DNA from: Capsicum annuum
Lineage: Eukaryota > Streptophyta > Magnoliopsida > Solanales > Solanaceae
DNA length: 64,000 nt
Direction of reading: 5' to 3'
Assembly: GCF_002878395.1 (NCBI RefSeq)
Contig: NC_061120.1
Coordinates: 113,897,212-113,961,211 of the forward strand
The position numbers and the translations under genes are program-made. Under the pieces are notes generated by a model that was given only the letters and a program-made list of their open reading frames with translations, did not search any database and was not told where the DNA came from. Shown one piece after another: positions 12,931-25,610 of the stretch; within the stretch, counting starts at the first letter, position 1; the number at the start of each line of letters is the position of its first letter.

Positions 12931-15139
12931 TTTTCATTTTTAACTTTTGAGGATGAAAGTTCCTTAGTAGTAGATGCTGTAATGACACTTCAGGTCATTT
13001 CTAGTGATTTTTCCTATTTCTACCATTAGAGCTCTTCGATAGTTTCCCCAGGTCATTTATGACTTACTGGAACTAATAGTTCGGTTACCTGGTAGTTTGT
13101 TTGGTTCTTAGAACTATTTCCCCATTTAGAAATCTTCGTTGGTTTTAAATAGCAATCAAGCAAAAACTTTAGTAAAATGAAATTAGAAGAGAATTCTGAC
13201 TATGCTAGCAACTTTGTAATATCAATTTTAGGTTCTGTTGACCTTTGGTTCAAGTTCCACTACACCCAAACTGATTTCAACCTATTGGTTAGAGAGTTAA
13301 GAATTTGGAAATTTGAATATGGCACCCACATTTGGTCGAAATGACCTCGGATGGAAAATTCTACTTCTCCAATGCATCCAAAATGTCAAAATTAGCATGG
13401 TTACATATTTTGTTTGTCAACTTCGATTTTGGATACATTCTAAGGAATTTGCCAAATATTTGAATTATTTCAAGTATCTAATGTCGTCTATTGAGGAGGG
13501 AGATACTACAAGCATGGGAGACTCAGTGATATTGTAACAAGCACATGTGGACGATCACTGCTCTTGAGGGCTTGGGTAAGGTGTATTTATATGAAGTTAT
13601 AGCTGAGAATTTGACCATTTCTCAACTTTTTATAGTCTTAAAAGCCTAATAGATAGTGTAACTCTCAAAGTGAGTCTAGGGCATTTTTCGGGAGCTTAAA
13701 CAACATGCAATTTCATGATTAGCATAGAATCTAAGGTAAGATTCCTTTAATTTTAGTGTTAAATTCTTTGACTTTTAGACCCAAAACCTCAAACGCCACT
13801 AGGCTTGATTTTAGCCCCAAATATGGTTAATTTACATAAATTTCATGAAGGTTATAACTCTCCAATGGTATTTAAAGAATTGGTTGGTCTCAGAAACTCA
13901 TTTTTCATATGTGGTACCCACTTGGGGTCTTTAGGGGTCCTTTTAGATTCAAAACACAATGGCACAATTTGGGTGTTATTATTCTCGTAATAAAGTATAG
14001 ATTATGTTTTTTATTATGTGACTCATTGAAGAAGCTTTAAGGAAAACAAGGGAAGATCGTTGGTTCATGAGCTATTTGGATATAAAGTAGGTTAGTCTTA
14101 CTTTTAGTTTGATTGAGCTTTTATATTGTATGATTTTGATATCTTGATTAGATTATGGGGGGAGGGGTCTTAGATATTGAAAATGTATATGGTAATGTTT
14201 GGGTTTAGTTGACTCACATAGGACTTTGAATGCAATAAGTGTGATGATTGACCTATAGTCTAGAACCTTTGGTTAGTTGGACTAGTTATCTCATGAATAG
14301 CATGAGAATGCTCTAGTTGCTCTAGTTAGACGAAAGTAACTTCTTCACTTATCCTAAGAGTAGGTTGACCTAGAGATGCATAGTTGTGGAATTGGCCTTA
14401 GATATTAGGATTACTTAAGAGGAATACTTGAGAAAGAATTGACGTTTAGAACTAGTATGGATTAATAACCACTTGAGACACGATTTAGGTAACTTAGTCA
14501 AATTTTGGGTAGAAGTTAAACTTGGAGAAGATAACTTAGGATATTAGAATCTGAACTCGAACCGCCTTAAGCTTGATCTATGTAACTTTATTAGTTACCA
14601 ACATACTTGAGAATCGTCAAGAATATGCTTTAGTAATATGATGGATAAACCCGGTAAGTGGGTTATTCGTGATGTTATTTTGGAAATAATGTGCATGATT
14701 GATTGTGATCTTACTATCACAATTTGGATAGCATTGGAATAACCTTTTAAATTGAATCCATGACTATGCTATCACTTGATTTATTGGATAGTTTACTATA
14801 TGAGCCTTGGATAATGTTATCTCTCATATTATGCTCAAGCCTAGTAACTATTCTAATGTTTGTGCAAAAGAGCCTTTTTGTGTGAGTATTGCAAATTATG
14901 CTAATAAATAGGGGTTGAAGAAAGTATAAGCATGACTTGTTATTGACCATTCTAATAATAATGTTAAGTCCGGTAATGTGTTAAATATTCCTACAATAAG
15001 CCTACACATGCTCATGCCCCCACTAAGGTATTGCATTGAGAATAAATGATAAAGAGGGATGATATGCCTTTTATTACTTCTTTCTCACTCCATTCTTTGT
15101 TGGACTAGCATTTGTTATTTATTTGAATATACATATATA

Positions 15140-15535
15140 AATGTGTGCATATTGATGTCATGATATATATTAATGCTATATTGATGCACGATAATGTTGG
15201 AGGATATTTTGATATTGTGTTGATGACTGTCAAGGATAAAGGATATATTGATGTTATGATGATGCCCAAAAAGGCTGGAGGATATATTGATGTTATGATG
15301 ATTCCCAAAAAAGGCAGAGGATATATTTATTCTACGTCAATGCCCGACTACGCCGAAGGATATATTGATGTTATGGTGATGACCAGTAAACCCGATAGAG
15401 GTATTGATGTTACGATAATGGTCGGTGTATTCATAAGATATATTGATGTTATTAGGATACCTAGTGAATCCAAAAGGTATATTGATGTTATGATGATGCC
15501 CGGTAAACCCGAAGGATATATTGATGTTGTAGTGA
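15140..15535 (+). repeat. 39-bp minisatellite in LTR 1 of family B
   Basis: About ten degenerate copies of a 39-bp unit of the form ggatatattgatgttatga plus tgatgcccggtaaacccga. Starts are visible at about 15239, 15278, 15317 and 15356, and later copies vary in length. Because 39 is divisible by three, the array keeps a 137-codon frame open (15145-15558) with a 13-residue period GYIDVMMMPGKPE. I treat that as a by-product of the repeat. Confidence 0.9.
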
Positions 15536-16532
15536 TACTATGTATGGTAAGCATATAATAATATATAGGTATATGTGTGGTTTTTCCCTGGAATGATTAT
15601 GCCCTTATGTTCATTAGGGATATGAAGTTTTCCTTGGAAAGTTGTCTATAATTCTCTACCACAAATTACTTGTTAGGTGGCGTGGCTCTTCTTAGTACTA
15701 TTAGTGAATAAAAGTAAAATATGCTGAATATTGAGTTGAGGATATTTAGTACGTATAATCATATGCAGAAGTAAGGATTCACCTAGTGGATATATTTGTA
15801 CTACATAAATGGATAAATTTTGGAATTTCACCTAGTAAAATAGGTTATGTGGTAACTAGTAGTCTATATAAAGTTGTTTTATTACTTGATAGATAGAGGA
15901 GTAGAATACTAGTTGGCAGACCTTATTTAGTTAAAATATGATAACTATCAATTATGGTTGTAAAATGGCTAATGATATTAATAGACCTAGGATTGTTGAT
16001 GGCTAGTGATATTAATGACTAGTATGTAATACCGTTAGTTATTTAAATGAGGACTTAGAGAATTATGGTGCTAACAAGAAAAGTCATTGGGTAATACATA
16101 GATAAGTGTGTTTGATCACATGTAACCTTTATCCTTTGTGATGACTAGTGCACTTGTGATAACTAGAAATGAGTTTTGGTTAAATGGTGATTATCATTTC
16201 GTTATACATCTTGACTAGAGGTGGATGTTGGCTACTTGGCAGATAATAATTAGTTACTATTTAATGATGGAGGATTATTTAATGAATCGGTTAGACTAAT
16301 AATTGGGAGCCTTGTGATGACTATCAAACTAGTAATTAATAATTATTGAAGGTTAGTTAATAGTGAGTAGATAGAGTTTATTGAGAAGTTACATGTCTAA
16401 ATGGCGTTATGACTCTAGTTATGATTACCTTGGTATGTGTTATTTCAATTATGGTAATTGATAATTATTATGGATCTTGGCAAATGCCCATTAATATGAA
16501 ATGTAGAGATCGTGTATAAACCTGAGTTGGTT

Positions 16533-16562
16533 ATATATATACACACACACATATATATATAT
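16533..16562. repeat. AT/AC simple repeat
   Basis: A short tract of alternating AT, then AC, then AT dinucleotides lies within LTR 1 of family B. The corresponding place in LTR 2 (about 24408-24422) has only a short AT-rich stretch, so the tract expanded after the LTRs separated. Confidence 0.8.
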
Positions 16563-17351
16563 TGATACATTGATGATTTGATCTATTGATGCACTCTCTG
16601 GTGGTATGGGATGTTATGGTATGATCTATTACATTATTCTCTAATGATTATATGTATGTCGGACTAGGTATTTATGCGATTGAAATTATATGTATATTGC
16701 TTTACGCTTTCGGGTATGATGGTTTTGGTATGTATTGGTATGAGATGATGTATTAGTGTTCTAGTTGGTTAGTTTTTTGTATAGGTGTGATGAAGATGAT
16801 TCAGGTTCAATTCTATACCTTAACTTAGATATATTGTCTTACTTTATATCATCTTTATATCATAATTTAGCTTAGTCGACCAATGATGCCTAGTGAGTAC
16901 CTATTGTTTGGGTATTCATACTACACTTCTATACCCTTTTTATGCAGACCCAAGTAATAATTGTTGTCGCTAAGTTGAGATTGTTTAGTGTTAATCTATC
17001 AGAGATAGGGTGAGATCTTAGAGTTTTGAGTCTCCTATTTCCCTCCTATCTTTATTTAGTCTTTTATATTTAAGATAGATGTATATGACTATTTAGACTT
17101 TTGAGTTGTATTTCCTATTATAGAACTTAGATGCTCGTGTACTGATATTACCAGGTCGTGTGAATTAGAATTCATAGTTCTTTATCTATTGTGAAAAACT
17201 ATTGTTTATGATGGTGTTCATCTATTGTCGCCTTTCTAGGGCATTTCTACCAAAGTAACCTAGTGTCTTAGCTTTAAGTTATAGTGTTGGCTTACCTACT
17301 GGTGGATTATAGTAGGTGTCATCATGATGTATGAATTGGGTTATGACAAAT

Positions 17352-17364
17352 TAGTATCATAGCC
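17352..17364 (+). promoter_or_regulatory. Mutated primer-binding site of family B
   Basis: TAGTATCATAGCC differs at two positions from the initiator-Met primer-binding site TGGTATCAGAGCC. It lies three bases after the LTR end. It marks the start of the second family B internal region. Confidence 0.85.
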
Positions 17365-18290
17365 TAGGTTTTACCGATATTTTTAATGTAAGTGCAAGTG
17401 TCTAATAGAGTCCTGCATATAATGTTAATGTCTTTTTCCTATCTTCGGGAGGCTATGAGACATTCTTAGGAGACCTTCACTTCTTTCACTCGTATCATGG
17501 TAATAGTTTGGGTTGGTTTTTAGGACATTTTCTTTACTTTACTTTTTTAGAGATGCCTAGGACACGTGCTACAACTATGCATGATGAAGGTCCCGAGAAC
17601 TAGCCTAGGGTTCTTTCCCCTATCTAGGACAACCTCGAGGTGTGTCCCTAGTGAGGGATCAGGATGGGCATTCCACAAACCCATTCTTGCATCTAAGCCA
17701 GAGATTCCTCTATCTCAGCCAGTGGTGGGCAAGGGACCAGCCTAGGCTCCACCAGGTTTTGTTCCCTCTTTATTGCTTAGAGATACTTTGGTTTAGCTTT
17801 TGGGTATTATTGATGGTTTACAGACTACTGGGACAGGAGTGCAGCCTGCAGCAGCAACTTTTCAAGTTGAGTTTCTTTCTATTTCGGCAGTTGTTCAGTC
17901 GATGGTTGCTCATCTAGTTGTGACCCAGCCTACTATGTCTACTGAGGAATATAAGATTCTGGGTAGGTTTTTTTATGTTGGCTCAGCCTAGGTTTTCTGG
18001 TGCTCCTAGAAAGCATGCATTTAAGTTTCTAACTTCTTGTGAGGATAAACTTCATGGGTTAGTTAGTCGATGCTTATTTTTTATATTTGTACTAGAAGGC
18101 TTATATCGACAGGCTGTAAGTCTTATCTCTCTTATATATGTGATACTTATGTAGAGAGTCCGTAGCTTAACTTTATTCCTATTTTTTATGAGTTTTGTGA
18201 TGTGTATGCTACCGACCTACCTGGTATTCCCCTTGACCATAAGATTGAGTTTGCTATTGAGCTTCAGCTTTTCACCTGACAAAGTGTGTC
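17365..18290 (+). pseudogene. 5' leader and truncated gag, family B copy 2
   Basis: After the leader, a gag N-terminus is readable. An acidic/Gln-Pro-rich start lies near 17570-17760, then AQPRFSGAPRKHAFKFLTSCEDKLHGLV (about 17980-18060), which resembles the start of a chromovirus capsid. The sequence then jumps directly to the protease-RT linker (about 18130-18240, VFPLTIRL in another frame). The capsid core, zinc knuckle and protease active site are missing, apparently an internal deletion of well over 1 kb relative to the family. The open frames at 17642-17917 and 17800-17991 are overlapping pieces of this region in different phases. Confidence 0.7.
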
Positions 18291-19430
18291 CCCGTAGGGA
18301 GACCCTATTTTGTTTGTAAAGAAGAATGATTGTTTGATACTTATGTGTATTGATTATAGGAAGATTAACAAGGTGAAAGTGAAGAACCATTATCCTATGC
18401 CTCGCATTGATGATTTACTGGAAAAACTTTAGGGCGCAGCTTTGTTTTCTAAGATAGATTTAAGGTTTGGTTATCATCAGTTAAGAATTTCGATAGATGA
18501 TATCCCGAAGACAACTTTCAGGAACCGTTATGGTCATTATTAATTTTTGGTGATGTCTTTCGGATTGAATAATGCCCCAACCACGTTCATAGATTCAATG
18601 AATCATCTGTTTAGGATATATCTAGACTCTTTTTGTTGTGCTCATTGATGACATTCTTGTATATTCGAGGAGTAACGGGGAGCATGCACAGTACTTGAGG
18701 ATTATGCTTCAGACCTTGTGAGATCATGTACTTTTTGCCAAGTTCTCTAAATGTCAGTTTTTGCTTGAGTCTAAGTCATTTCTTTGACATATGGTAGACC
18801 CGACTATAATTTTGGCAATTTGTAATTGGGCTAGACCTACTTCTCTGACTGAGGTTCATATTTTTATCGATTTAGCTGGTTATTAAAGGAATTTTATTGA
18901 GAGAATTGCTACTATTTAAACCTCTACGACTTGATTAACTCAGTACGAAGTTCCTTTCCAATGGTCTGAGAACTGTAAGTTGAGCTTTTAAAAGATCAAA
19001 GATTGTCTAACATTATCTCTAGTGTTAGCTCTTCTAATTAAGGGTAAGGGATTCAATGTGTTTTGTAAATCTTTTAGTGTTGGTTTTTAATGTGTGGTGA
19101 TGTAGCAGGGTTATGTTATTGCTTAAGCTTCTAGACAACTCAAAGTGCATGAGCAACTACCTCTCTTATGACTTAGAGTTGAAGACGGTAGTCTAGATTT
19201 AGATGCATTATTTGTATGGGGTGTATTAAGAGATTTTTACCAATCATAGTAGCCTTCAGCATCTTATGCCACGACGAGAGCTTAATGCTCACTAGCGTAG
19301 ATGGATGGAGTTGTTAAAGGACTGTGATATTTCCATGTTCTATCCTTCAGGTAAGGAAAATGTGGTAGCTAATTCCTTTAGTCACAAGGTCGTAAGTATG
19401 GTTAGCTTGGCATATATATCGGTTTCTTAG
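18291..19430 (+). pseudogene. RT and RNase H remnant, family B copy 2
   Basis: The frame is shared with copy 1. [17 protein letters not shown], a [16 protein letters not shown] block (about 18450-18485) and [19 protein letters not shown] (about 18640-18690, catalytic D-D at 18647-18652) are present. They are followed by KFSKCQFLLES and a YRNF connection block. RNase H fragments end with a GKENVVA..F-like segment (about 19350). Frameshifts and stops occur throughout. One lies just before the LIDD box, so the catalytic residues sit in a broken frame. Confidence 0.88.
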
Positions 19431-20865
19431 AGGCCGTTGCATGGGACATTTAGTCCTTAGCAAATTTGATAGTTTGTCTTGATATGTTAGTTCCTACGAT
19501 GATTTTGGCTTGTGTTGAGGTGAGGTCCTTTTTATTTGAGCAGATTTGTGATCGTTAGAACGAGGATGGCAAGTTATATTTTCTCTACGACCAGCTGGTA
19601 AGTTGTGAGTCTGAATGGCACACTACTGATTTTAAGGGTGTTTAGAGGTTTCAAGGTCGTATTTTTGTTTCCTAGCTTGATGACTTGATTCAGTCGATTC
19701 TTCATGAGGCTCACAACTCTAGATATTTTATTCATCTCAGTATGGCTAAATGGTTTGACTTAGAGATTGCCCATTCCAAAGTGGAAATAGGAAAGGATTA
19801 CTATGGACTTCATTAGTGGTTTACCACATAATTCCTATGGTTATGGCGATATTTGTATTATTGTGGATCATTTGAGCAAGGCAACATATTTTATTCCTAT
19901 TCAAATGACATTTAGTTCTGAGAGATTGTAATAGATTTATGTTAGAGAGATAGTTCATTTGCACAGGGTACCCATTTCTATCAAATTGGACCGTGGTTCT
20001 ATATTTACTTTGTAATTTTTTAGAGCATTTAAGAAGGAGATGGGTACTCTAGTAGATTTGAGTATAGATTTTCATCCTTAGACAAATGATAGCCAAGTGC
20101 TTGAGAATGTGCTTCGAGCCCGTGTTATGGATTCTAGAGGACAATGTGATCAACACTTAACATTGACAGAGCTCGAATACAACAACTATTATTTAAGTAT
20201 TGAGATGGTGCCTTATGAGGCTTTGTATCGTTGGAGATATCGTTCTCTAATAAGATAGTTTGAGACTTCTGAGGTGATACCTCATGGTAAAGATTTGCTT
20301 TAGGATTCATTGGATAGAGTGAGGGTGATTCAGGATTGTTTGAGAGCATCCTAGAGTAAGCAGAAGGCATATGCTGATCATAGGCTCCGTGTCTTAAGAT
20401 TTAGAGTTAGTGACCATGTGTTCCTTTATGTTTCGCCCATAAAGGGTTTGATGAGGTTTGGAAGAAATGGTAAGCTCAGCCCTTGATAAATTATCCCTTT
20501 TGAGGTTCTCTTCGGAGTTGGCGAGCTGGCTTATAAGACAGCCTTGGCTCCAGATTTTGCCACTCTTTATCTATTTTTCCATGACTCCATGTTACGGAAG
20601 TATATTCCTGATCCATCTCATATGCTTAGGTGGAATTCAGTCTAGTTAGACGAGCAGTTGACCTTTGTAGAAGAGCCCATGCTTATTTTGTCTAGTAATG
20701 TAAGACAGTTGTATACCAGAGAGAATCCTATAATAAAGCTTCAGTGGAAGAAGACACTTGGGAAATCCAGAGCAAGAGCCAACCCAGTATCCTTATTTGA
20801 TTGAGACTTTAGGTATTTTCTTAATCTTTAAATTTTGGAGATGAAAATTCTTTAGTACTGGATGT
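19431..20865 (+). pseudogene. Integrase remnant and tail, family B copy 2
   Basis: A core region begins with MDFISGLPHNSYG (about 19805) and IIVDHLSKAT, then VPISIKLDRG (about 19970). YEALYRWRYRS, SKQKAYADHRLR and VFLYVSPIKGLMRFGRNGKLS lie at about 20215-20485. The C-terminal part KYIPDPSHMLRWNSV and an EEPMLILSSNVRQL..IKLQW tail extend to about 20760. The zinc-binding N-terminus is largely deleted (around 19740 the sequence skips to the core). It pairs with copy 1 and confirms that the two internals belong to one family. Confidence 0.85.
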
Positions 20866-23800
20866 TGTAATGAACCTTCAGGTCATTTCTCAAGATTTTG
20901 CTTATATCAATCATTAGAACTTTTCCATAACTGCCCAGGTCATTTATGACTTGTTGTAACTGATAGTTCGGTTACTTGGCAATTGTTTGTTTTTTAGATC
21001 CTTTTGTACGTTTAGAAGTCTTCGTTGGTTCCCAATAGCCATCAAGCAAAAACTTTTGTAAAATAAAATTAGATACAAATTTCTACTATGCCCAAAGCAC
21101 AGAATATCGATATTAGGATGGGTAGACCTTTGATTTGGTTCCCACTACACCCAAACTCATTTTAACCAATTGGTCAGAGAGTTGAGAAATTAGAAATTTG
21201 GGTATAGGGCCCACATTAGGTCAAAATGACCTTGGATGGAAAATCCAACTTTCCCAACACGCTTGGGATGTCAAAATCTATATGGTTACATATTTTGTTT
21301 CCTCATAGAGGATTTTGGATGCATTCAGAGGCATTGGCTAAAACTGAGAATTATTCCAAGTTTCATCTGTCGTCTGTTGAGGTTAGAGATATAACTATCG
21401 CGGGAGACTTAGTGTGATTGTGATGGTTGCGATCGAGGCAAGTGCGTGCGCGATCGCCGCTCCTGAGGGCCTAGGCAAGGTGTATTTATATGTAGTTTTT
21501 GTCAAGAATTTGGCCATTTCTCTACTTTTTGAGTCTATAAACCCTAATAGAGAGTGTGACGCTCAAAGTGAGTCTATGGTATTTATTGTGAGCTTAAACA
21601 ACTTGCATATTCATGATTAGCATCAAAACTAAGTTAAGATTCCTTAATTTTACTGTTAAATTTTTGAACTTTAAGACCCAAAACCCCAAATGGCTTGAGG
21701 CTAGATTTTATCCCCAAATATGCTTGATTTCTCAAACTTTTTGAGGGTTATAACTCCCTAATTGTGTTTGAACAGTGAGTTGGTCTTAGAAACTCATTTC
21801 ACGTATGTGGTACCCACTTGGGAGAGGGGTTTTGGTGTAGTTTTTGACCCAAAACATAATGGAGTAGTATGTGTGTTGTTATTCTAATAATAATGTATAG
21901 CTTTTGTTTTTCATAGCGTGTCACATTGAAGAAGCTTTGAGGAAAAGAAAATCGAAGGTTGTTGGTTCATGACCTATTTGGATATAAGGTAGGTTAGGCA
22001 TATTTATAGTTAGATTAAGCTTTATTATTGTATGACTTTGATATCTTGATAAGAATGAGAGGGGTCTTAGATGTTCAAATGGTATTTGGTAATGTTTGAT
22101 TTAGTTGAATCACTTAGGCCTTTGAACACAACAAGTGTGATGATTGACGCATAGTCTTGAACCTTGGTTAGTTGGACTTGTTATCTCATAAATAGCATGA
22201 GAATGCTCTAGTAACTCTATTTAGACAAAAGTGACTTGTTCATTTATCCTAAGTGTATGTTGACCTAGTTATGCCTAGTTGTGGAATTTGCCTTAGAGGT
22301 TTGGATGACTTAAGAGGAATACTTGAGGAATAATTGTCCTATAGAACTAGTGTGGAATGATAAACCCTTTAGACATGATTTAGGCAACTTAGTCAAATTC
22401 TGGGTAGAAGTTAGACTTAAAGAAAATAACTTGGGATATTAGAAGCGAAACTTGACCCGCCATTAGCTTGAACTACGTAACTTCATTAGTGACCTAGATA
22501 CATTAAAAAGATCTAGAATATGCATTGATATTTTGATGGATAAACAAGGTAAGTGGGTTATTCGTGATGTTGTTTTGGAAATAATGCGCATGCTTGATTA
22601 TTATCTCATTGTCACTATTTTGGTAGCATAGGAATAACCTTGTAAATTGAATCCATGACTATGCTATTACTTACTTTCTTATCTATTTTACTATGTGAGC
22701 CTTTGATTGTGTTATACTTGTATTATGCTCAAGCCTAGTGACCATACTAATGTTTTTAAAAAAGAGCCCTTTAGTGCTAGTATTGTGAATTATGCTAATA
22801 TAGAGGGGTTCTAGAAAGTATAACCATGACTTGTTATTGTCCATGCTAATAATCATGTTAAGCTTGGTAATGTGTTAAATGCTTCTATAATATGCCTACA
22901 CATGCTTATACACCTATTAATGTATTGCATTGATAATAAATGATAAGGAGGTGATGATATTCCTCTACTTACCTCTTTCCCACCCCATTCTTTGTGGGGC
23001 TTGCATTTGTTATTGATTTGACTATACATATATAAATATGTGCATATTGATGTCATGATGGATATTGATACTATAATGATGCCTGAAAAGGCTGTAGGAT
23101 AAATTGATTTTGTGTTGATGCCCAACATGAACAGAGAATATATTAATGTTATGATGATTCCTGGTGAGGCCAGAGGTTATATTGATGTTATAATGATGCC
23201 TGGCAAAGCCAGAGGATATATTGATGATATGTTAATGCCCGACAAGGACAGAGAATATATTGATTGTTTATGGATGCCTGGTAAACCCAAAAGAGGTATT
23301 AATGTTATGATGATGCACAGGGAATTTAGAAGATATATTAATGTTATGATGATACCTGGTGAATCCTAAAGATATATTGCTATTATGATGATGTATATTG
23401 ATATTATGGTGATACTATGTAGGGTAAGCATATAATATACAGGTATATGTGTGTGGTTATGCCCTTGTATGATTACGCCCATATGTGCATTAGGTATTTG
23501 ATTTGTCCTTCGAAAGGTATCTATAATTCTATACCATATATCACTAGTTAGGTGGCATGTCTCTTATTAATACTATTAGTTAATAGAAGTAGACTATGTT
23601 AAATATTGAGTTAAGGCTAATTAGTAAGTATGATCATGAGCAGAAGTAAGGATTCACCCAGTGGATAGATTTTTCTTGCATAAATGGATAAATTGTGGAA
23701 TTTCACCTAGTAAAATGGGTTATGTGATAACTAGTTGTCTATATAAAGTTGATATATTACTTGATGGAAAGAAGACTAGAATACTAGTCGGTAGACCTTG

Positions 23801-25285
23801 TTTAGTTAAAATGTGATATCTAGCAATTATGGTTGTAAAATGGCTAATGATGTTAATAGACTTAGCATTGTTGATGATTAGTGATATTGATGTCCAGAAT
23901 GTAATGTCGGTGGTTGTTTAAATGAGGACTTAGACAATCATGGTTCTTATAAGAAAAAACATTGGGTAATAGATAGATAAGTGTATTTGATCACATGTTA
24001 CCTTTTTTCCTTTATCATGACTAGTGCACCTATGATAACTAGGAATGAGTTTCAATTAAATGGTGATTATGTTTTAGTTGCACATCTTGACTAGAGGTTG
24101 ATGTTAACTACTTGGTAGATAATAATTAGTTGCTATTTCATAATAGAGGATTATATAATTAATCGGTAAGGCTAATGATTGGGGGCTTTGTGATGACTAG
24201 CAAACTAGTAGTTAATAATAATTGTTTGGTAGTTAATATTGAGTAGATAGAGTATATTTAGGAGTTACATGTATAAATAGCTATATTACTATGGTTATAA
24301 TTGTCTTGGCAAATATTATTTAAATTGCAGTAATTAATGATGATTATGGATCTTGGAAAATGACTATTGATGGGAAATGTGGAAACCATGTATAAATATG
24401 AGTTGGTTATATATATTTATATATCTTGATATGTTGATCATTAGATCTATTGATGCACTCTCCGGTGGTATGGGACTCTGTGATGACCTCTTTATTTTAT
24501 GCTCTTTTTGGTGTACTTCCTGGTGGTATGGGATGTCGTGGTAAGTACTTTTAATTTATGCTCTAATCATTATATGCATGTTGGACTTGGTATTTATGTG
24601 ATTGAAATTGTATCTATATTTCTTTACACTTCCGGATCGATTGTTCATCTTATATATGATGGTTTTGTTATGTATTGTTACGATATGTCATATTATTGTT
24701 ATACTTGGTTAGTTCTTTGTACAGTGATGATGAAGATGATGCAATTCCGATTCTATACCTTGACTTAGATATATTGTCTTAATTTATTTCATATTTTTAT
24801 CATAATTTAGCTTAGTAGGCCGATGATGCCTACTAAGTACCCATTTTTTTGGTACTCAAACTACACTTCTATACCTTTTTAGTGCTGACTCGAGTACTAG
24901 TTATTGCCCCTGAGTTGAGATCATGTTGTGTTGATCTATCCGAGATAGGGCGAGCTGTTAGAGTTTTGAGTCACTTATTTCCCTCAAATCTTTTTCAGTC
25001 TTTTGTATTCAAGATGGATGTATAAGAATATTTAGACTTTGAGTTGTATTTCCTATTGTCAAAATTAGATGCTCTTGTATTGATATCACCAGGTCGTGGA
25101 AATTGTATTCGTAGTTGATTGTCAAATCTTGAACATTGTTGTTTATGATGGTGTTCATCTATTGTAGACCTTGTCGAGAGTTTCTACAAAAGTAACCCAT
25201 TGCCTTAGCTCCGAGTTACAGTGTTGTCTTACCTACTGATGGGTTTTATTAGCTGCAATCACAATATGTGAATCAGGTTATGACA
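20866..25285 (+). mobile_element. LTR 2 of family B (4420 bp)
   Basis: It starts TGTAATGAACCTTCAGGTC and ends GGTTATGACA at 25285. It is colinear with LTR 1 (12978-17348). The 85-codon frame at 23112-23369 is the same minisatellite array. Directly after its end the sequence becomes a family A LTR, so this junction is the right border of the family B insertion. The five bases after it are gttgt. The left border is lost, so no target-site duplication can be checked. Confidence 0.9.
23040..23400 (+). repeat. 39-bp minisatellite in LTR 2 of family B
   Basis: Eight or nine degenerate copies of the unit seen in LTR 1 (gaggttatattgatgttata plus atgatgcctggcaaagcca). The order and copy number differ from LTR 1, so the array changed after the two LTRs were formed. 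Confidence 0.88.
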
Positions 25286-25385
25286 GTTGTGTAGCTCTTC
25301 TTGAAAGATAGAAGTCCCGGAGGGACCGATACTAGAAACCACGTTTCCCTGCATGGTGGTCTTTGTGACTCTGCTCATAGTTCAC

Positions 25386-25447
<62 letters not shown>

Positions 25448-25558
25448 TATGGCTGGGGTCGTGGATTCCCTAGCATTTTCTTAAATTTTCCTAGTTCATG
25501 CAGCTAACATATGCTAGGACTCTTTCAGCAGGGGGAGCTGAATCCATGTAGCTATAAA
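25286..25558 (+). mobile_element. Fragment of 5' LTR, family A copy 2
   Basis: The segment matches the middle of family A LTRs. It has the 'gaagtccc...actagaaacc' block, and the 'gttcatgcagctaacatatg' and 'gcagggggagctgaa' blocks correspond to 37570-37620 and 29860-29875. The LTR start is replaced by the end of family B LTR 2. The LTR end and primer-binding site are deleted, and the sequence passes directly into the leader at 'tctaggtttatgg' (compare 53479-53490). Confidence 0.8.
25390..25444. repeat. (AT)n microsatellite, about 55 bp
   Basis: An uninterrupted AT dinucleotide run of about 27 units lies inside the family A LTR fragment. Such runs are usually length-variable and are prone to assembly error. 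Confidence 0.97.
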
Positions 25559-25610
25559 GTCTAGGTTTATGGAAATTCCTTTAATCTCTAATTTATTTAT
25601 ATTTTAGATC

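Larger units (their letters stand above)
12978..17348 (+). mobile_element. LTR 1 of family B (4371 bp)
   Basis: It starts TGTAATGACACTTCAGGTC, follows the end of pol and a ttttgaggatgaaag segment, and ends TTATGACA just before a primer-binding site at 17352. It matches 20866-25285 along its whole length, including the minisatellite and the acttctatacc segment near 16926. Identity looks about 80% by eye with many indels. It is at once the 3' LTR of the upstream pol and the 5' LTR of the next internal region. It has no coding function, and its open frames come from the minisatellite or chance. Confidence 0.9.

Noticed and set aside
15140..15535. Regular repeats that might suggest a CRISPR-like array
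   Set aside because: The units are contiguous and degenerate, without unique spacers, and the DNA is plant retrotransposon LTR.
15145..15558. A 137-codon open frame with a regular 13-residue period
   Set aside because: It is produced by a 39-bp minisatellite inside an LTR, and the copy in the other LTR is shorter and rearranged. There is no sign of a real protein.
25390..25444. The long (AT)n run as a regulatory element or matrix attachment site
   Set aside because: It is an ordinary microsatellite inside an LTR fragment, and nothing else supports a function.
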